Assembly: GCA_963728165.1 (NCBI GenBank)
Contig: CAVSIY010000006.1
Coordinates: forward strand, 1,054,001 to 1,118,000
DNA: 64,000 nucleotides
Direction of reading: 5' to 3'
Source of the DNA: Hyphomicrobium_A sp963728165
GTDB taxonomy: Bacteria > Pseudomonadota > Alphaproteobacteria > Rhizobiales > Hyphomicrobiaceae
In this document: positions 38,909-48,390 of the stretch, piece after piece
Position numbering within the stretch: the stretch's first letter is position 1
How the letters are laid out: the number at the start of each line of letters is the position of its first letter
The notes under the pieces: generated by a model
The model's input: the letters and a program-made list of their open reading frames with translations, nothing else
What the model was told of the DNA's origin: nothing
Databases searched by the model: none
Position numbers and translations under genes: made by a program

Positions 38909-40696
38909 CTAGTGCGGACCCAGGGAGCCGGTCTGCAGGCTCGGCTCTGACCAGGGACCGTGCATGTCGATCACCTCGCGTTTCGGCGGGGAGACGGCGT
39001 CCGTCGCGCCATCTTTCGCCTTATCTGCGATCGCCAGCTCGAGGTCCAGCCGGTGCGTGGGTAGATCGATGGCACCTTCGGCCTTCATGGCGCGGCTGCC
39101 CGCCACCGCCTCGGCGCCCTCGGTGCGAATGACGCCCTTGGCCACCGCGAAGTGGGCTTCCAGCGTGTCGATCGGCATGGCGCTGCTGCTCGCGGCTTGC
39201 CAGACGCTTTGCGGTTTCGGGGAGGTCGCGGCGCCAGCAAGCTGATCGAGGTCGAGGCCGAGCTGGCCGCCTTCGTCGAGTGTCACGCTCATCTTGCCGT
39301 CAAGCGAGCTGAGCAGCATCGCGCCGTTGTCTCCTGCCGCCGAGATCTCGATGATCACGTCGCCGCGGCCCTGGATGGTCGGGTGTCCGAAAATGGCCTG
39401 GCCTGCGCGGCCGAGGTCCAGCAACTCGAGCTTTCCGCGGATGTCGTAGCTGGGGCGCGACCCCGTGGCGTCGATGCGCAACTGGCCGCCGCCGCGGGTG
39501 CCGTCGTCGATCTCCAGCTCGGCGATGTCGGCGATCATCTTGCCGCCCTTGAGCGAGATGGTCGCCGCGCTCCGCCCGATCGTCACACCCGGCATGACGA
39601 CGCTGCTGGAGGAGATGCGCAAGTCCGCATCGATGATCTGGATTAAGGGGAACTCGAGCCCGCTCGCCGCGCTCACCATGGAGAGCAGGCTCTCCTCCGA
39701 CGTCGGATCGCTGCCCTCGCGCGTCCCGACGTACTTGGTGAGGTCGAGCGTCTTGAGGCCGAGCGTTCCGTCAAGCGCAGGGCGCGGCCCGGTGAAATTC
39801 ACCGATAGTGTGCCCGTCGCCTCGTTGCCGTCCATCTGCACCGTGGCCTTCTGGAAGGCGACGGTGTGGTTGACCCATTCGAGCTGACCCTTGGCGTGGA
39901 AGTTCTCGAAGGCGTTCCCCGGCGGCCAGCCGGCCCCGAGCCAGCGGGCGGCGGCGCGGACGTTGGGAATGGTGAGATCGGCCTGGGGCGAGAGCAGGCG
40001 CGGGCTTTCGCCCATCAGCAGGTGCCCGTCGAGGCTGGCGCTGAGCAGCGAGCTCGTGAGCGAGGCGGTGATGGGGTAGGTGGCGCTCTGTGCGTCGATC
40101 TTGGTGCCGAGCGTCGTATCGAAGGAGGCCTTCTCGCCTCGGAACGCAAACGAGCCGATGGCATGGATGGTGCCGTTCTGCTTGGCGGTGAGATCGGCAT
40201 TCAGGTCGTCGAGCACCAGGACCGACCCGTCCGCCAGCTTGATGCGAACCGAGCTGTCGCGCACGGCAAGCGCATCGAACTGCAGCTTCTGCAGCGCCGC
40301 GACCAGCGGCGCCACGCCCCCTTGTGCCGATCCTTGCTCAAGGATGGCCTCGTTGGTGGAAAGGTCGGCAGTGATGGTCGCGCTCTCCAGCGTCATGTGC
40401 GCGCCCGAGCCGGTGATCAGCATGGCGATCACCTCGCCGCTGCGCGCCAAGCCGGTTCGGTTGGGTGGCATTGAGAGCGTGCCGCTCTCCAGCGCGATCA
40501 AGGGGGCTTGCAGCAGGCGGATCGGCGAGCTGAGGCTGTAGCTGTCACGGGAGGCCGCGAACACGGCAGCACTCCTTAGGCCGATTTGGTCGAAACGGCG
40601 TTCGACGAGATAGGGGGCCGTGATGAGGAAAACGAGGCAGAGCAGGATTGCGACCGCCAGAGACGAGCGTCGCTGCGTTTGCTTCGGGCGTATCAT
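38909..40696 (-). CDS. AsmA-family protein
   Basis: A 595-residue protein with one N-terminal membrane anchor (14-30) followed by a long beta-rich periplasmic region. The C-terminal pattern (GNEATGTLSVNFTGPRPALDG, ADLRISSSSV, then YDIRGKLELLDLG, IEISAAGDNGAMLLSSLDG) is the AsmA_2 type. AsmA-like proteins bridge the periplasm and influence outer-membrane lipid traffic. It is convergent with glpD. Confidence 0.85.
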   Translation of the reverse strand: MIRPKQTQRRSSLAVAILLCLVFLITAPYLVERRFDQIGLRSAAVFAASRDSYSLSSPIRLLQAPLIALESGTLSMPPNRTGLARSGEVIAMLITGSGAHMTLESATITADLSTNEAILEQGSAQGGVAPLVAALQKLQFDALAVRDSSVRIKLADGSVLVLDDLNADLTAKQNGTIHAIGSFAFRGEKASFDTTLGTKIDAQSATYPITASLTSSLLSASLDGHLLMGESPRLLSPQADLTIPNVRAAARWLGAGWPPGNAFENFHAKGQLEWVNHTVAFQKATVQMDGNEATGTLSVNFTGPRPALDGTLGLKTLDLTKYVGTREGSDPTSEESLLSMVSAASGLEFPLIQIIDADLRISSSSVVMPGVTIGRSAATISLKGGKMIADIAELEIDDGTRGGGQLRIDATGSRPSYDIRGKLELLDLGRAGQAIFGHPTIQGRGDVIIEISAAGDNGAMLLSSLDGKMSVTLDEGGQLGLDLDQLAGAATSPKPQSVWQAASSSAMPIDTLEAHFAVAKGVIRTEGAEAVAGSRAMKAEGAIDLPTHRLDLELAIADKAKDGATDAVSPPKREVIDMHGPWSEPSLQTGSLGPH

Positions 40697-41136
40697 TGAC
40701 CCTGCCGAATTCAGCCCACCGCCGCCCCTGCCGATCTCGCTTTGCCGAAGCTGGGATCTTAAGCCGGGCGGCCGTCCTCGGTGCCTTGCGGACGGTGACA
40801 GTCTTAATGACGGCCGACTTGGTGCGCAAGCGCTCCGCTGCTTGACGGTTGACGCGAGACGATGCGTCGCCGCAGCGACTCAATTTCTATACCCCCCCAC
40901 GCGCGAAAGCGAGGCCAAGTAATCGGCGCCACACCGACGTTCCACGGGTCATTGCGCCAAATTCTGCGATGCCGCGGCGACAGCAGATCGCCCGATCCGG
41001 CCCGTTCTGCGGCCGATCGCCCACAGAAGTCTTGCCTCTATATTGGCAACGATACTGGAGGCGTGAGCTTGCGCGCTCTCGACCACTCGTGCACTGCATG
41101 GATGCTGAAAAATGGAGCACGTCACGGAAGGGCGTC
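40697..41136. other. intergenic region, nothing recognised
   Basis: About 440 bases between the AsmA-family gene and the divergent deacylase gene. Short open frames here lack ribosome sites and family similarity. A C run at 40902-40908 is the only notable feature. Confidence 0.4.
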
Positions 41137-42182
41137 GTGAGACAACCGTTTGTCATCGGAGGATTGTCGGTGAAGCCCGGCGAGCGCCAGCTCGTCGACC
41201 TGCCCATATCCAAGCTCTCCAATCACGCGCCGGTAACGTTGCCGGTTCACGTCCTGCACGGCTCGCAGCCGGGGCCGACGATGTTCGTGTCCGCGGCCAT
41301 TCACGGCGATGAGCTCAACGGCGTCGAGATCATCCGCAGGCTTCTGCGCACCCTCGATCCGCAGAGCATCTGCGGCACGCTTCTGTGCGTGCCCGTCGTC
41401 AACGTGTTCGGCTTCATCAGCCGCTCCCGCTATCTGCCCGACCGCCGCGATCTCAATCGCTCTTTCCCGGGTCGGCGGGGGGCTCGCTCGCGGCGCGGCT
41501 CGCCCATCTGTTCCTGACCGAGATCGTCAAGCGCTCGCAGATCGGCATTGATCTGCACACCGCCGCCATCCATCGCATCAACCTGCCGCAGATCCGCTGC
41601 GTATTCGCCAAGCGCCCGCGCTGTCACGAGCTGGGGATGGCGTTCGGAGCCGACGTCATGCTGGAGAGCCCGGAACGGGCGGGCTCGTTGCGGGAGGCGG
41701 CCCGCGCGGTGGGCGTGGATGTCTTGAGCTACGAAGGCGGCGAGGGGCTGCGCTTCGACGAGTTCGCCATCAGGGCGGGGGTCGAGGGGATCACCGGCGT
41801 GATGCTTCAGGTCGGGATGTTGGAGCTGGCGGAGGGCGTGGAGCTCCCCCTTGGCGACCGGCGTGCGCCGGTTCTGATCAACGCCTCGAGCTGGGTGCGC
41901 GCGCCCGAGGGCGGCGTGTTCAGGACGACGAAGCGCATCGGCGATGCGGTGAACGTCGAGGAGGTCGTCGGCCACGTCGCCAACCCCTACGAGGACGTCG
42001 CCGTCGAGGTGCGCTCGCCGCGCCGCGGCATCATCATCGGGCGCACGACGCTGCCGATCGTCAACATGGGCGACGCGCTGCTCAATGTCGGTTGGTCGGA
42101 GGAGTTCACCGATGGCGGCATCTCGCCCGAGCGGGAGCCGCTCGAGGAGCCTCTCTTCGACGAGGACGAGATCGTCGAGTAG
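41137..42182 (+). pseudogene. AstE/AspA-family deacylase, frameshifted
   Basis: A zinc carboxypeptidase-fold deacylase of the succinylglutamate desuccinylase/aspartoacylase group. The first frame has the metal motif AAIHGDELNGVEIIRRLL and the NRSFPG segment; from about 41475 the reading continues in another frame with GSLAARLAHLFL, the third zinc ligand in GIDLHTAAIHR, and a C-terminal swivelling domain (SPRRGIIIGR, LPIVNMGDAL). One base appears missing in or next to the six-G run at 41474-41479. Repair gives 348 residues from the GTG start behind GGAAGGG. The substrate is unknown. A homopolymer error is the simplest explanation. Confidence 0.82.
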
Positions 42183-42221
42183 GGCCTATTGCATTTCGCT
42201 GCCGACTTCTGAGCGGTGCAT

Positions 42222-42366
42222 CCCCTCACCCGGCTGGCGCGCTTACGCGCGTCCAGCCGACCTCTCCCCCTGGGAGAGGTGGAGTGTCACGAGCGGCTAT
42301 CGCCGTCTTCACCTCTCCCGGAGGGAGAGGTCGGAAGCGAATGTAAATGAGCTTCCGGGTGAGGGG
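42222..42366. repeat. palindromic intergenic repeat, copy A
   Basis: A 145-bp element between convergent genes. The ends are a perfect 12-bp inverted repeat (42222-42233 with 42355-42366). Inside are a CGGCTGG...CCAGCCG dyad and two CCTCTCCC/GGGAGAGG hairpins. It resembles the dispersed CTCACCC/CTCTCCC palindromes of alphaproteobacterial chromosomes, and may also terminate both flanking transcripts. Confidence 0.7.
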
Positions 42367-42397
42367 TTGCGACCTCAATGTTGCGCAGCGCGCAAAT

Positions 42398-44137
42398 TCA
42401 TCCGGCGCTTGATCCGGGGCGGCCGCCGGCGACGGCCTTGTGCAGCAACAGCACCGGCACCAGCCCCACCAGCACGATCGTCAACGAGCCGAGTGCGGCC
42501 TGCTCCAGCTGCTCGATCGATGCGAGCCCGTACACGTGGGTGGCCAGCGTCTCGAAGTTGAAGGGACGCAACAACAAGGTCGCCGGCAGCTCCTTCATGC
42601 AGTCGACGAACACCAGAAGCGCCGCGGCGCCGAGCGGCGCCAGCAGCAGCGGAAAATGCACGCGCCACAGCGTCGAGAGCGCGCTCTCGCCCAGCGTGCG
42701 CGCGGCGGCATCGAGGCTGGGAGAGATCCGGTCGAGCCCCGCCTCGATCTGGCCGAGGGCGACGGCGAGGAAGCGGATGACGTAGGCGAGCGCGATGGCG
42801 AAAAGCGAGCCCGACAGCAACAGGCCGGAGGAGACGCCGAAGGCTGCGCGCATCAAGGCGTCGAGGCGGTTGTCGAAGGCGGCCAGCGGGTAGAGGAGGC
42901 CGATGGCGAGCACGGTCCCGGGGATCGCGTAGCCAAGGCCTGAGAGCCGCACCGCTGGCCTGACGAAACCGTTGGCGGCGACGCGCCGCGCATACCCCAG
43001 CGTTAGCGCGACCGCGACGGCGGCGACCGCGGCGGCGCTGGCGAGGGCCAGGCTGTTGGCGGCCGCAGCCACGAAGCCGCCGGCAATAGCGCCGCTGGCG
43101 TGCGTCGCCGCGCCCTGCAGGATGATGAGGACCGGCACGAGGAAGCCGAAGACGAAGGGGAGTGCCGCCAAGGCCGCGGCCGCAAGGCCTTTCCAGCCCT
43201 CCAGGTCGTGGAAGGGTATCGAGCGGTAGCGCCCGGTCGTGTGATGGACGCGCGCCCCGCCGCGGGCCCGGCGCTCGGCGGCGAGCAGGGCCACGACGAT
43301 CAGCAGCGTGACGGCGGCGATTTGTGCCGCCCCGCCGAGGTTCGATCGCTGCATCCAGGTGGCGTAGATGCTCGCCGACAGCGTCTCGACGCCGAGGTAC
43401 TGCACCGCCCCCAGATCGTTGAGGCATTCCATGACGACGAGGGCCACGCCGGCTGCGATCGCAGGGCGGGCAAGCGGCAGCGCCACCTCGATGAAGGCGC
43501 GCAGCGGGGAGCGCCCCAGCGTGCGCGCGACCTCGAGCACGCAGACCGACTGCTGGGCGAAGCTCGCCCGTGCGGTGAGATAGACGTATGGGTAGAGCAC
43601 GGCGGAGAAGATGAGGATCGCGCCTCCCAGCGAGCGCACTTGCGGAAACCAGTAGTCGCCCGCCTGCTGCCAGCCGAAGAACGATCGCAAGCCCGTCTGC
43701 ACCGGGCCCGCGTAGTCCAAGAGCTCGACGTAGCAGTAGGCGACGATGTAGGTCGGCACCGCCAGCGGCAGCACCAGCAGCCGGTCGAGCAGCTCGCGGC
43801 CCGGGAAGCGGTACATGGTGACGAGCCAGGCGGCGCCCGTGCCGACGGCGAAGCACAGCGTCCCGGCGCCGGCCGCAAGCAGCAGCGTGCGCATCAGCGA
43901 GCCGGGCAGCACCGTGCGCACGAGGTGCGGCCAGATGTTGTCGGTGGGGGCCAGCGCCAGGTGAACTACGGTGATGACGGGCAACGCCACCACGGCGAGG
44001 ATCAGCGCGACGACCAGCGTCCACGCCGGCGAGGCGCGCCGCCGGCCGCGCCACGTGCGAAGCGCCTGCGGGAGCTGCGCAATGAAGCTGACGATGCCGG
44101 TCAACGGGCGCGGCGGAACAGGTTGGGGCCAGGACAT
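42398..44137 (-). CDS. fbpB: ferric-iron ABC transporter permease
   Basis: A 579-residue permease with two fused BPD-type halves, about 12 helices in all, as in FbpB/SfuB. Each half has the coupling-helix EAA-like motif: EVARTLGRSPLRAF in the first and DAAARTLGESALSTLWRVHFP in the second. It carries Fe3+ from the periplasmic binding protein across the inner membrane. It is the third gene after fbpA and a Cys-rich protein gene; no ATPase (fbpC) is present in the window, so one must be encoded elsewhere. Confidence 0.92.
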   Translation of the reverse strand: MSWPQPVPPRPLTGIVSFIAQLPQALRTWRGRRRASPAWTLVVALILAVVALPVITVVHLALAPTDNIWPHLVRTVLPGSLMRTLLLAAGAGTLCFAVGTGAAWLVTMYRFPGRELLDRLLVLPLAVPTYIVAYCYVELLDYAGPVQTGLRSFFGWQQAGDYWFPQVRSLGGAILIFSAVLYPYVYLTARASFAQQSVCVLEVARTLGRSPLRAFIEVALPLARPAIAAGVALVVMECLNDLGAVQYLGVETLSASIYATWMQRSNLGGAAQIAAVTLLIVVALLAAERRARGGARVHHTTGRYRSIPFHDLEGWKGLAAAALAALPFVFGFLVPVLIILQGAATHASGAIAGGFVAAAANSLALASAAAVAAVAVALTLGYARRVAANGFVRPAVRLSGLGYAIPGTVLAIGLLYPLAAFDNRLDALMRAAFGVSSGLLLSGSLFAIALAYVIRFLAVALGQIEAGLDRISPSLDAAARTLGESALSTLWRVHFPLLLAPLGAAALLVFVDCMKELPATLLLRPFNFETLATHVYGLASIEQLEQAALGSLTIVLVGLVPVLLLHKAVAGGRPGSSAG

Positions 44138-44195
44138 CGAGCGCGCTTAGTCTTTTCTTTGCTCGCGGCCGCGGCCGGGTCGGGCGCGGGCGAGA

Positions 44196-44720
44196 TCAGC
44201 CGTGGCCTTGCAAGCCCGGCGACACCAGACCCGCCCCCATGAAGACGCTATCGGGCGACAGGAGCTGATTGGCCTGCTTCAGCCTGAGTGCGAACTCCTC
44301 AGCACCCTCGATCGCCTCCTCGATCTCGTTGCACCCGAGCAAGGCCACCGCGCAGGCACGGAACGCCGGGCAGGCCGAGTGCTGGCAGGCGGCGACCATG
44401 GATATCGCCAGGCATTCGTCGCGGCAGAACTGCCGGCACTGGGCGGGATAGACCTCGATCCGACGCTCGGCGGAATCCTGCACGGCGCGCACCCAGCAGG
44501 CGAGCTCCGTCATCAGGGGCTTGGCTGTCTGCGGTCCGACGGCGCGCGAGAACTCCTGCCAGGCGACCTCCCAGCATCCGATGTCGCTCCTCTGATAGCC
44601 GGCGAGCCAGCAGCGGAAGCCGAGGCCGACGAGACGCTCGGGCGCGGAGAGCATGGCGGCCGCTGGGATCGCGGAGGTGCGAGTGGAGCGGCCATTGCGG
44701 AATGTATCGATGTGCGACAT
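44196..44720 (-). CDS. Cys-rich protein inside the iron-transport operon
   Basis: A 174-residue soluble protein of unknown function. Ten cysteines are spaced C37, C49, C75, C95, C99, C103, C112, C117, C123, C130; the stretch from 95 to 103 has two CxxxC steps that would line one face of a helix, as in Cys-rich four-helix-bundle metal stores. No signal peptide is visible, so it is probably cytoplasmic. Its ATG shares one base with the fbpA stop (TGATG), so translation is coupled. Its place between binding protein and permease suggests a role in iron handling, such as a metal or cluster buffer. That is inference. Confidence 0.7.
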   Translation of the reverse strand: MSHIDTFRNGRSTRTSAIPAAAMLSAPERLVGLGFRCWLAGYQRSDIGCWEVAWQEFSRAVGPQTAKPLMTELACWVRAVQDSAERRIEVYPAQCRQFCRDECLAISMVAACQHSACPAFRACAVALLGCNEIEEAIEGAEEFALRLKQANQLLSPDSVFMGAGLVSPGLQGHG

Positions 44721-45769
44721 CAGAAATTCGGCCCCTGATCGAATTGAACACGGTCGACGAGCTCGGACGCCTTCTTGCGCAGCTCGGCGATCTTGGTGAG
44801 CGGCAGCGGGTCGGCGTGAAGCTTGCCCCAGCTCTGCACGAGCGGGGAGGCGGGCACGCCTTCAACGACGGGGTATTCGCCGTTGGCCTCCGCATAGATC
44901 CTCTGCGCCTCCGGCGAGACGAGGAACTCCATCAGCCGCAGCGCATTGGCCTTGTTGGGTGCGGCTGCCGTCAGCGACACGCCCGACACGTTGACGTGCG
45001 TGCCGCGGCCGGCGGCATTGGGAAAGATGATGCGCACGGCGTCGGCCCAGGCCTTCTGCTCCGGGTTCTTGAGCATGGAGGCCATGTAGTAGGTGTTGCC
45101 GACGGCGAGATCGCAGAGCCCCGCCTTGACGTCGCGCACCGCCTCGCGGTCGCCGCCGGAGGGTCTGCGCGCGAGATTGGCCTTGAGGCCGGTCAGCCAC
45201 GTCTCGGTCTCCGCCTCGCCGTGGTGGGCGATCATCGAGGCGACGAGTGCGATGTTGTAGGTGTGCTGGCCGGAGCGAATGCAGATCTTGTTGCGCCACT
45301 TCGGGTCGGCGAGCTCCTCATACGTGATCTGATCCAGCTTCACGCGGTCCTTGGAGGCGTAGACGACGCGCGCGCGCCGCGTCAGCCCGAACCACTGCCC
45401 GCCGGCATCGCGCAACGGCGCCGGGATCGCGTGTTCGAGCACCTCGGAGTGGACCGGCTGGGTCACGCCTGCCGCGACGGCCTGCAGCAGGAGGCCTGAC
45501 TCGTTGGTGAGCAGAAGATCGGCCGGGCTGTTGCGGCCTTCCGCCGCCAGCCGCTCGATGAGGCCGCTGGTGGCGAACACCACGTTGGTCTTGATGCCGG
45601 TATCTTTGGTGAAGGCGGCGAGCAGCGGATTGATGAGGCCCGGCTCGCGGTAGGAGTAGATGTTGACCTCGTCCTCGGCGCGGGCGGCGCCAAAAACGGC
45701 GATGAGGCCGGCGAGGGCGAGGAGAGCGACAGTGGGTGCGTGGCGCTGTTGAGCGCGCAGATACCGCAT
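44720..45769 (-). CDS. fbpA: ferric-iron ABC transporter substrate-binding protein
   Basis: A 349-residue periplasmic Fe3+-binding protein. The start is the ATG behind GGAGATCCCTG that begins the signal peptide (to about residue 31, ending ARAE). The mature start EVNIYSYREP and the twin tyrosines in VGNTYYMA are the family iron ligands. It is the first gene of a three-gene operon with the Cys-rich protein and FbpB. Upstream lie a weak promoter (TTGACT at 45886-45881) and an Irr-box-like site. Confidence 0.92.
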   Translation of the reverse strand: MRYLRAQQRHAPTVALLALAGLIAVFGAARAEDEVNIYSYREPGLINPLLAAFTKDTGIKTNVVFATSGLIERLAAEGRNSPADLLLTNESGLLLQAVAAGVTQPVHSEVLEHAIPAPLRDAGGQWFGLTRRARVVYASKDRVKLDQITYEELADPKWRNKICIRSGQHTYNIALVASMIAHHGEAETETWLTGLKANLARRPSGGDREAVRDVKAGLCDLAVGNTYYMASMLKNPEQKAWADAVRIIFPNAAGRGTHVNVSGVSLTAAAPNKANALRLMEFLVSPEAQRIYAEANGEYPVVEGVPASPLVQSWGKLHADPLPLTKIAELRKKASELVDRVQFDQGPNF

Positions 45770-45910
45770 CAGGGATCTCCAATAGTCGGGGGTCAAGGCC
45801 CCGGTATCGGGGGAGATCGGGCCGAACGGCATCTTGAGAGCCGTTCGCATGTTCCATCCCTATCGTGAGGCTGAGCGCACAGTCAACAAAAGTGCATGCA
45901 ATCCCAATAG

Positions 45911-45927
45911 ATTAGAAATTGTCTAAT
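45911..45927 (-). promoter_or_regulatory. Irr-box (iron control element) candidate
   Basis: A 17-bp dyad, ATTAGA-AATTG-TCTAAT. It matches the published Irr-box pattern TTTAGAA-N3-TTCTAAA at eleven of fourteen defined positions. It lies about 140 bases upstream of the fbpA start and about 25 bases upstream of a possible -35, a place that would suit activation. An Irr protein is encoded in this window. Confidence 0.55.
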
Positions 45928-46012
45928 TCGAACTCAGGTGAATGTGCCGCACGCGCGCGAAGCCGCGCGCTTGTCTGACTTAGATCGGTTTCCACCAGCC
46001 CGATGGCGCTCG

Positions 46013-46125
46013 CCCCTCACCCGGCCGCGCATGCATTCGCATGGATGGCTGGTGACCTCTCCCATCATGTCAGAGCCAAGACGGGAGAGGTGGCGTTGCG
46101 ACATCTACATGTCTCCGGTGAGGAG
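46013..46125. repeat. palindromic intergenic repeat, copy B (degenerate)
   Basis: It opens with the same 12 bases as copy A (46013-46024), has the inner CCTCTCCC (46056-46063) and GGGAGAGG (46083-46090), and closes with a degraded form of the outer arm near 46114-46124. It lies upstream of the iron operon, opposite copy A downstream. Confidence 0.6.
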
Positions 46126-46150
46126 CGTGAGCGGGTGCCATACCCACACC

Positions 46151-46308
46151 CGTCATCCCGGCGGAGGCCGGGACCCACGCCAGTGTCCAAATGCACAACG
46201 GTGGCGCGTCTCGTTACTCGCGCTGCCACTCTTGCTACGGTTCGCGTTCTCAAGAGGCAAAAGAGCTTGCTGAAGCTTGCGTGGGTCCCGGCCTCCGCCG
46301 GGATGACG
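46151..46308. repeat. REPIN-like paired palindrome
   Basis: Two 30-bp sequences, 46151-46180 and 46279-46308, are perfect reverse complements. Each contains a CCCGGC-GGAG-GCCGGG dyad of the REP type widely dispersed in proteobacteria. The 98 bases between have no coding frame. The layout matches a REPIN, a non-autonomous element mobilised by a RAYT transposase encoded elsewhere. Confidence 0.75.
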
Positions 46309-46352
46309 TTGGAGGAGGAGCTGCATCTGCGCCAACCGGCCGCCCACCTCGT

Positions 46353-47653
46353 CTAATTCGCACTCGCGGGCGGCGGCAACGCGCGCTGCGATACCACGCT
46401 GGCCTTGGGGAACACGAGCGCCACGACCGTGCCCTCGCCGGGCGTAGAGTTCGATCTCGAGGCGCGCGCCGTTCGCCTTGGCGAGGCTGAGCGCAAGCGG
46501 CAAGCCGATGCCGAGCCCGCCGCCGGCCTCCTTGCGCTCAGGTCTCGGCGGCGCCTCCGCGTCGAGTGCGCGCGCGATCTCCTCGGCGCTCATGCCGGGG
46601 CCTGTGTCCTGCACCGCGATGAACACGGAGCGGTCGAACCCGAGCCCGGTGACGACGCGTACCTCGCCGTCCTCCTCGGTGAACTTGATGGCGTTGGCGA
46701 GCAGGTTGAACAGGATCTGCTTCACCGACATGGCGTCGGCGATGATGCGCGGCAGGCGCGAGTGCAGCTCCTGCACCAGCTTGAGGCCGGCCGCCTCGGC
46801 CAGCGGGCGCATGCCGGAGACGGAGCTCTCGGCCACGCCGTTGAGGTCGAGCTCGGCCGGTTGCAGCCCGGCCTCGGCGCCTTTGGGCGCGCCGTCGCCG
46901 AGCAGCCGGTTGATCACCTCCAGCGCGTGGCGGGCATTGTCGTGGATGTCGGTGGTGTAGTTGCGATAGCGCTCGTTGCCCATCTCGCCGAAGCGCTGGT
47001 CCTTCATGATCTCGGCGGCGAGCACGATGGCGCTCAAGGGCGTCTTGAGCTCGTGCGCGAGCTTGGAGACGGCGGTCGCCTTGTCCTCGGAAGCGGTGCG
47101 GCGGCTCCGGCGCTGTCTCCTCTTCGAAGGCGGGCTCGGCACTCATCGCCTCGGCGTCGGCCGGCTCCTCCTTGGATTTGGCAAAGCCCGTGCGGATCGC
47201 GCGCGCGATCTTCTTCATGGTGGCGGCGTCGTCGGCCGTTGGCGCGTTGCCGTTCTGGGTGATGCGGGGTGCGGGGGCTGCCGGCTCGTCCTCGGCGCCG
47301 ACGATTGAGACGAGCACCAATGGCGGCGAGGCGGGCTCGAGCAGGGCGCTCACGTTGCAGAGCAGGCTCTCGGCGCCGTAGGCGGTCCAGAAGATCAAGG
47401 GCTCGCGCCGACCGCCGTTGAGGGACTCGTGCATCAGCGCGCGCAGCCGCACGAGGCCCGGCATGGCCGCGTCGAGCGTGCCCGATGCGGCATCCGGGCG
47501 GAGCCCCAGCCGCGCCGCGCCCGCGGCGTTGGCCGCCAGCACCTGGCCCCGCGCCGGATCGATCACCCAGGCCGGGGCACGGCAGCGCGCGAGCGCCGCC
47601 TCGGGGCCTCGCCCGGTCGTTTGGGGGGATGCGGGCTGTGGGTCGGCATGCAT
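46353..47653 (-). pseudogene. PAS-type sensor histidine kinase, frameshifted twice
   Basis: A soluble kinase with an N-terminal PAS-like region (RCRAPAWVIDPARGQVLAAN, about 20-120), then a disordered acidic linker, HisKA with the phospho-His in AVSKLAHELKTPLSAI, and HATPase_c (NLLANAIKFTEEDGEV, DTGPGM, GLGIGLPLALSLAKANGARL). Two apparent one-base insertions break it: near 47098 (one C before ACCGCTTCC on the minus strand) and near 46449 (one C in GAACTCTACG). Repaired, it is 432 residues ending at the TAG at 46353. No response regulator is adjacent. Two breaks make true decay more plausible here than elsewhere. Confidence 0.8.
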
Positions 47654-47772
47654 GGACGAAACACCAAGCCTCAAAGTCTGTTAACGCGGTCGGCTGCCGC
47701 CGTCCACGAGCCGGATGGCCGGGGCGGTGCTATCCACACTCATTTCGAGATCGCTTCGTCACGGACCCTTGT

Positions 47773-47778
47773 TATAAT
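47773..47778 (+). promoter_or_regulatory. possible -10 element for phasin gene
   Basis: A perfect TATAAT lies 70 bases before the phasin start codon. No convincing -35 sits at the normal spacing, so the call is weak. Confidence 0.3.
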
Positions 47779-47848
47779 TGCATAATGCCCGCCGGCCATG
47801 AGCGGGCATCAAAAAGCCCACCCCGGGCGCCGAGGAGGAGAGCCCCCC

Positions 47849-48223
47849 ATGTACGATAAGCCGCAGTTCGAGATTCCCGAGGCCGTACGCGAGCTCGCCG
47901 AGCGCAATGTGGAGCAGGCACGGTCGGCCTACAATCAGTTCGTCGACATGGCCCGCAAAGTGCAGGAAACGCTGGCCAAGTCTCAGGGCGCCATGGCGTC
48001 GGGGGCGCTGGAGATGCAGACGCGGGTGGCCAAGTTCGCCGAGGAGAACATCCAGGCGAGCTTTGCCTTCGCTTCCGACCTGTCGCGCGCCCGCGACTTG
48101 AAGGAATATATCGAGATCCAGCAGCGCTACGCCCAGAAGCAGATGCAGGTCTACGCGCAGCAGGCGCAGGAGCTCGGCAAGCTGATGACCGAGGCGGCCC
48201 AGAAGGCGCAGCCCAAGGGCTGA
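47849..48223 (+). CDS. phasin family protein
   Basis: A 124-residue amphipathic helical protein. It starts MYDKPQFEIPEAVRELAERN and has QARSAYNQFVDMARKVQETL, typical of Phasin_2 proteins coating polyhydroxybutyrate granules; the tail is Gln/Lys-rich. The ATG six to seven bases after GGAGGAGAG is the start. No PHB biosynthesis gene is nearby. A terminator follows. Confidence 0.92.
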   Translation: MYDKPQFEIPEAVRELAERNVEQARSAYNQFVDMARKVQETLAKSQGAMASGALEMQTRVAKFAEENIQASFAFASDLSRARDLKEYIEIQQRYAQKQMQVYAQQAQELGKLMTEAAQKAQPKG

Positions 48224-48283
48224 CAAGGCTTGGCGCGGCGCTTGGCTGAGCGTTGCCATGCTCAGGCTGCAGAGCGGCCCGGG

Positions 48284-48315
48284 AGCGCCGGATCGGCGCC
48301 GGCGCTGCCGTTTTT
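48284..48315 (+). terminator. terminator after phasin gene
   Basis: AGCGCCG (48284-48290) pairs with CGGCGCT (48300-48306), followed by GCCG and TTTTT, about 60 bases after the phasin stop. Confidence 0.55.
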
Positions 48316-48318
48316 CCC

Positions 48319-48348
48319 TTGACGATGCGGCAGCCGAGGGGGTTTTAA
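48319..48348 (+). promoter_or_regulatory. sigma70-type promoter for tRNA-His
   Basis: TTGACG (48319-48324), an 18-base spacer and TTTTAA (48343-48348) lie about 40 bases before the tRNA 5' end. Confidence 0.5.
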
Positions 48349-48390
48349 GGGCCGCCGGGCAGGCTACGCTGCTTGCGGGCCCGATTGTGT

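Noticed and set aside
40545..40883. Small basic protein gene on the minus strand
   Set aside because: It overlaps the start of the AsmA-family gene in another frame, lacks a ribosome site and shows no coding-like pattern.
42375..44054. 559-codon minus-strand frame overlapping fbpB
   Set aside because: Out-of-frame shadow of fbpB; the fbpB frame has clear permease helices and EAA motifs.
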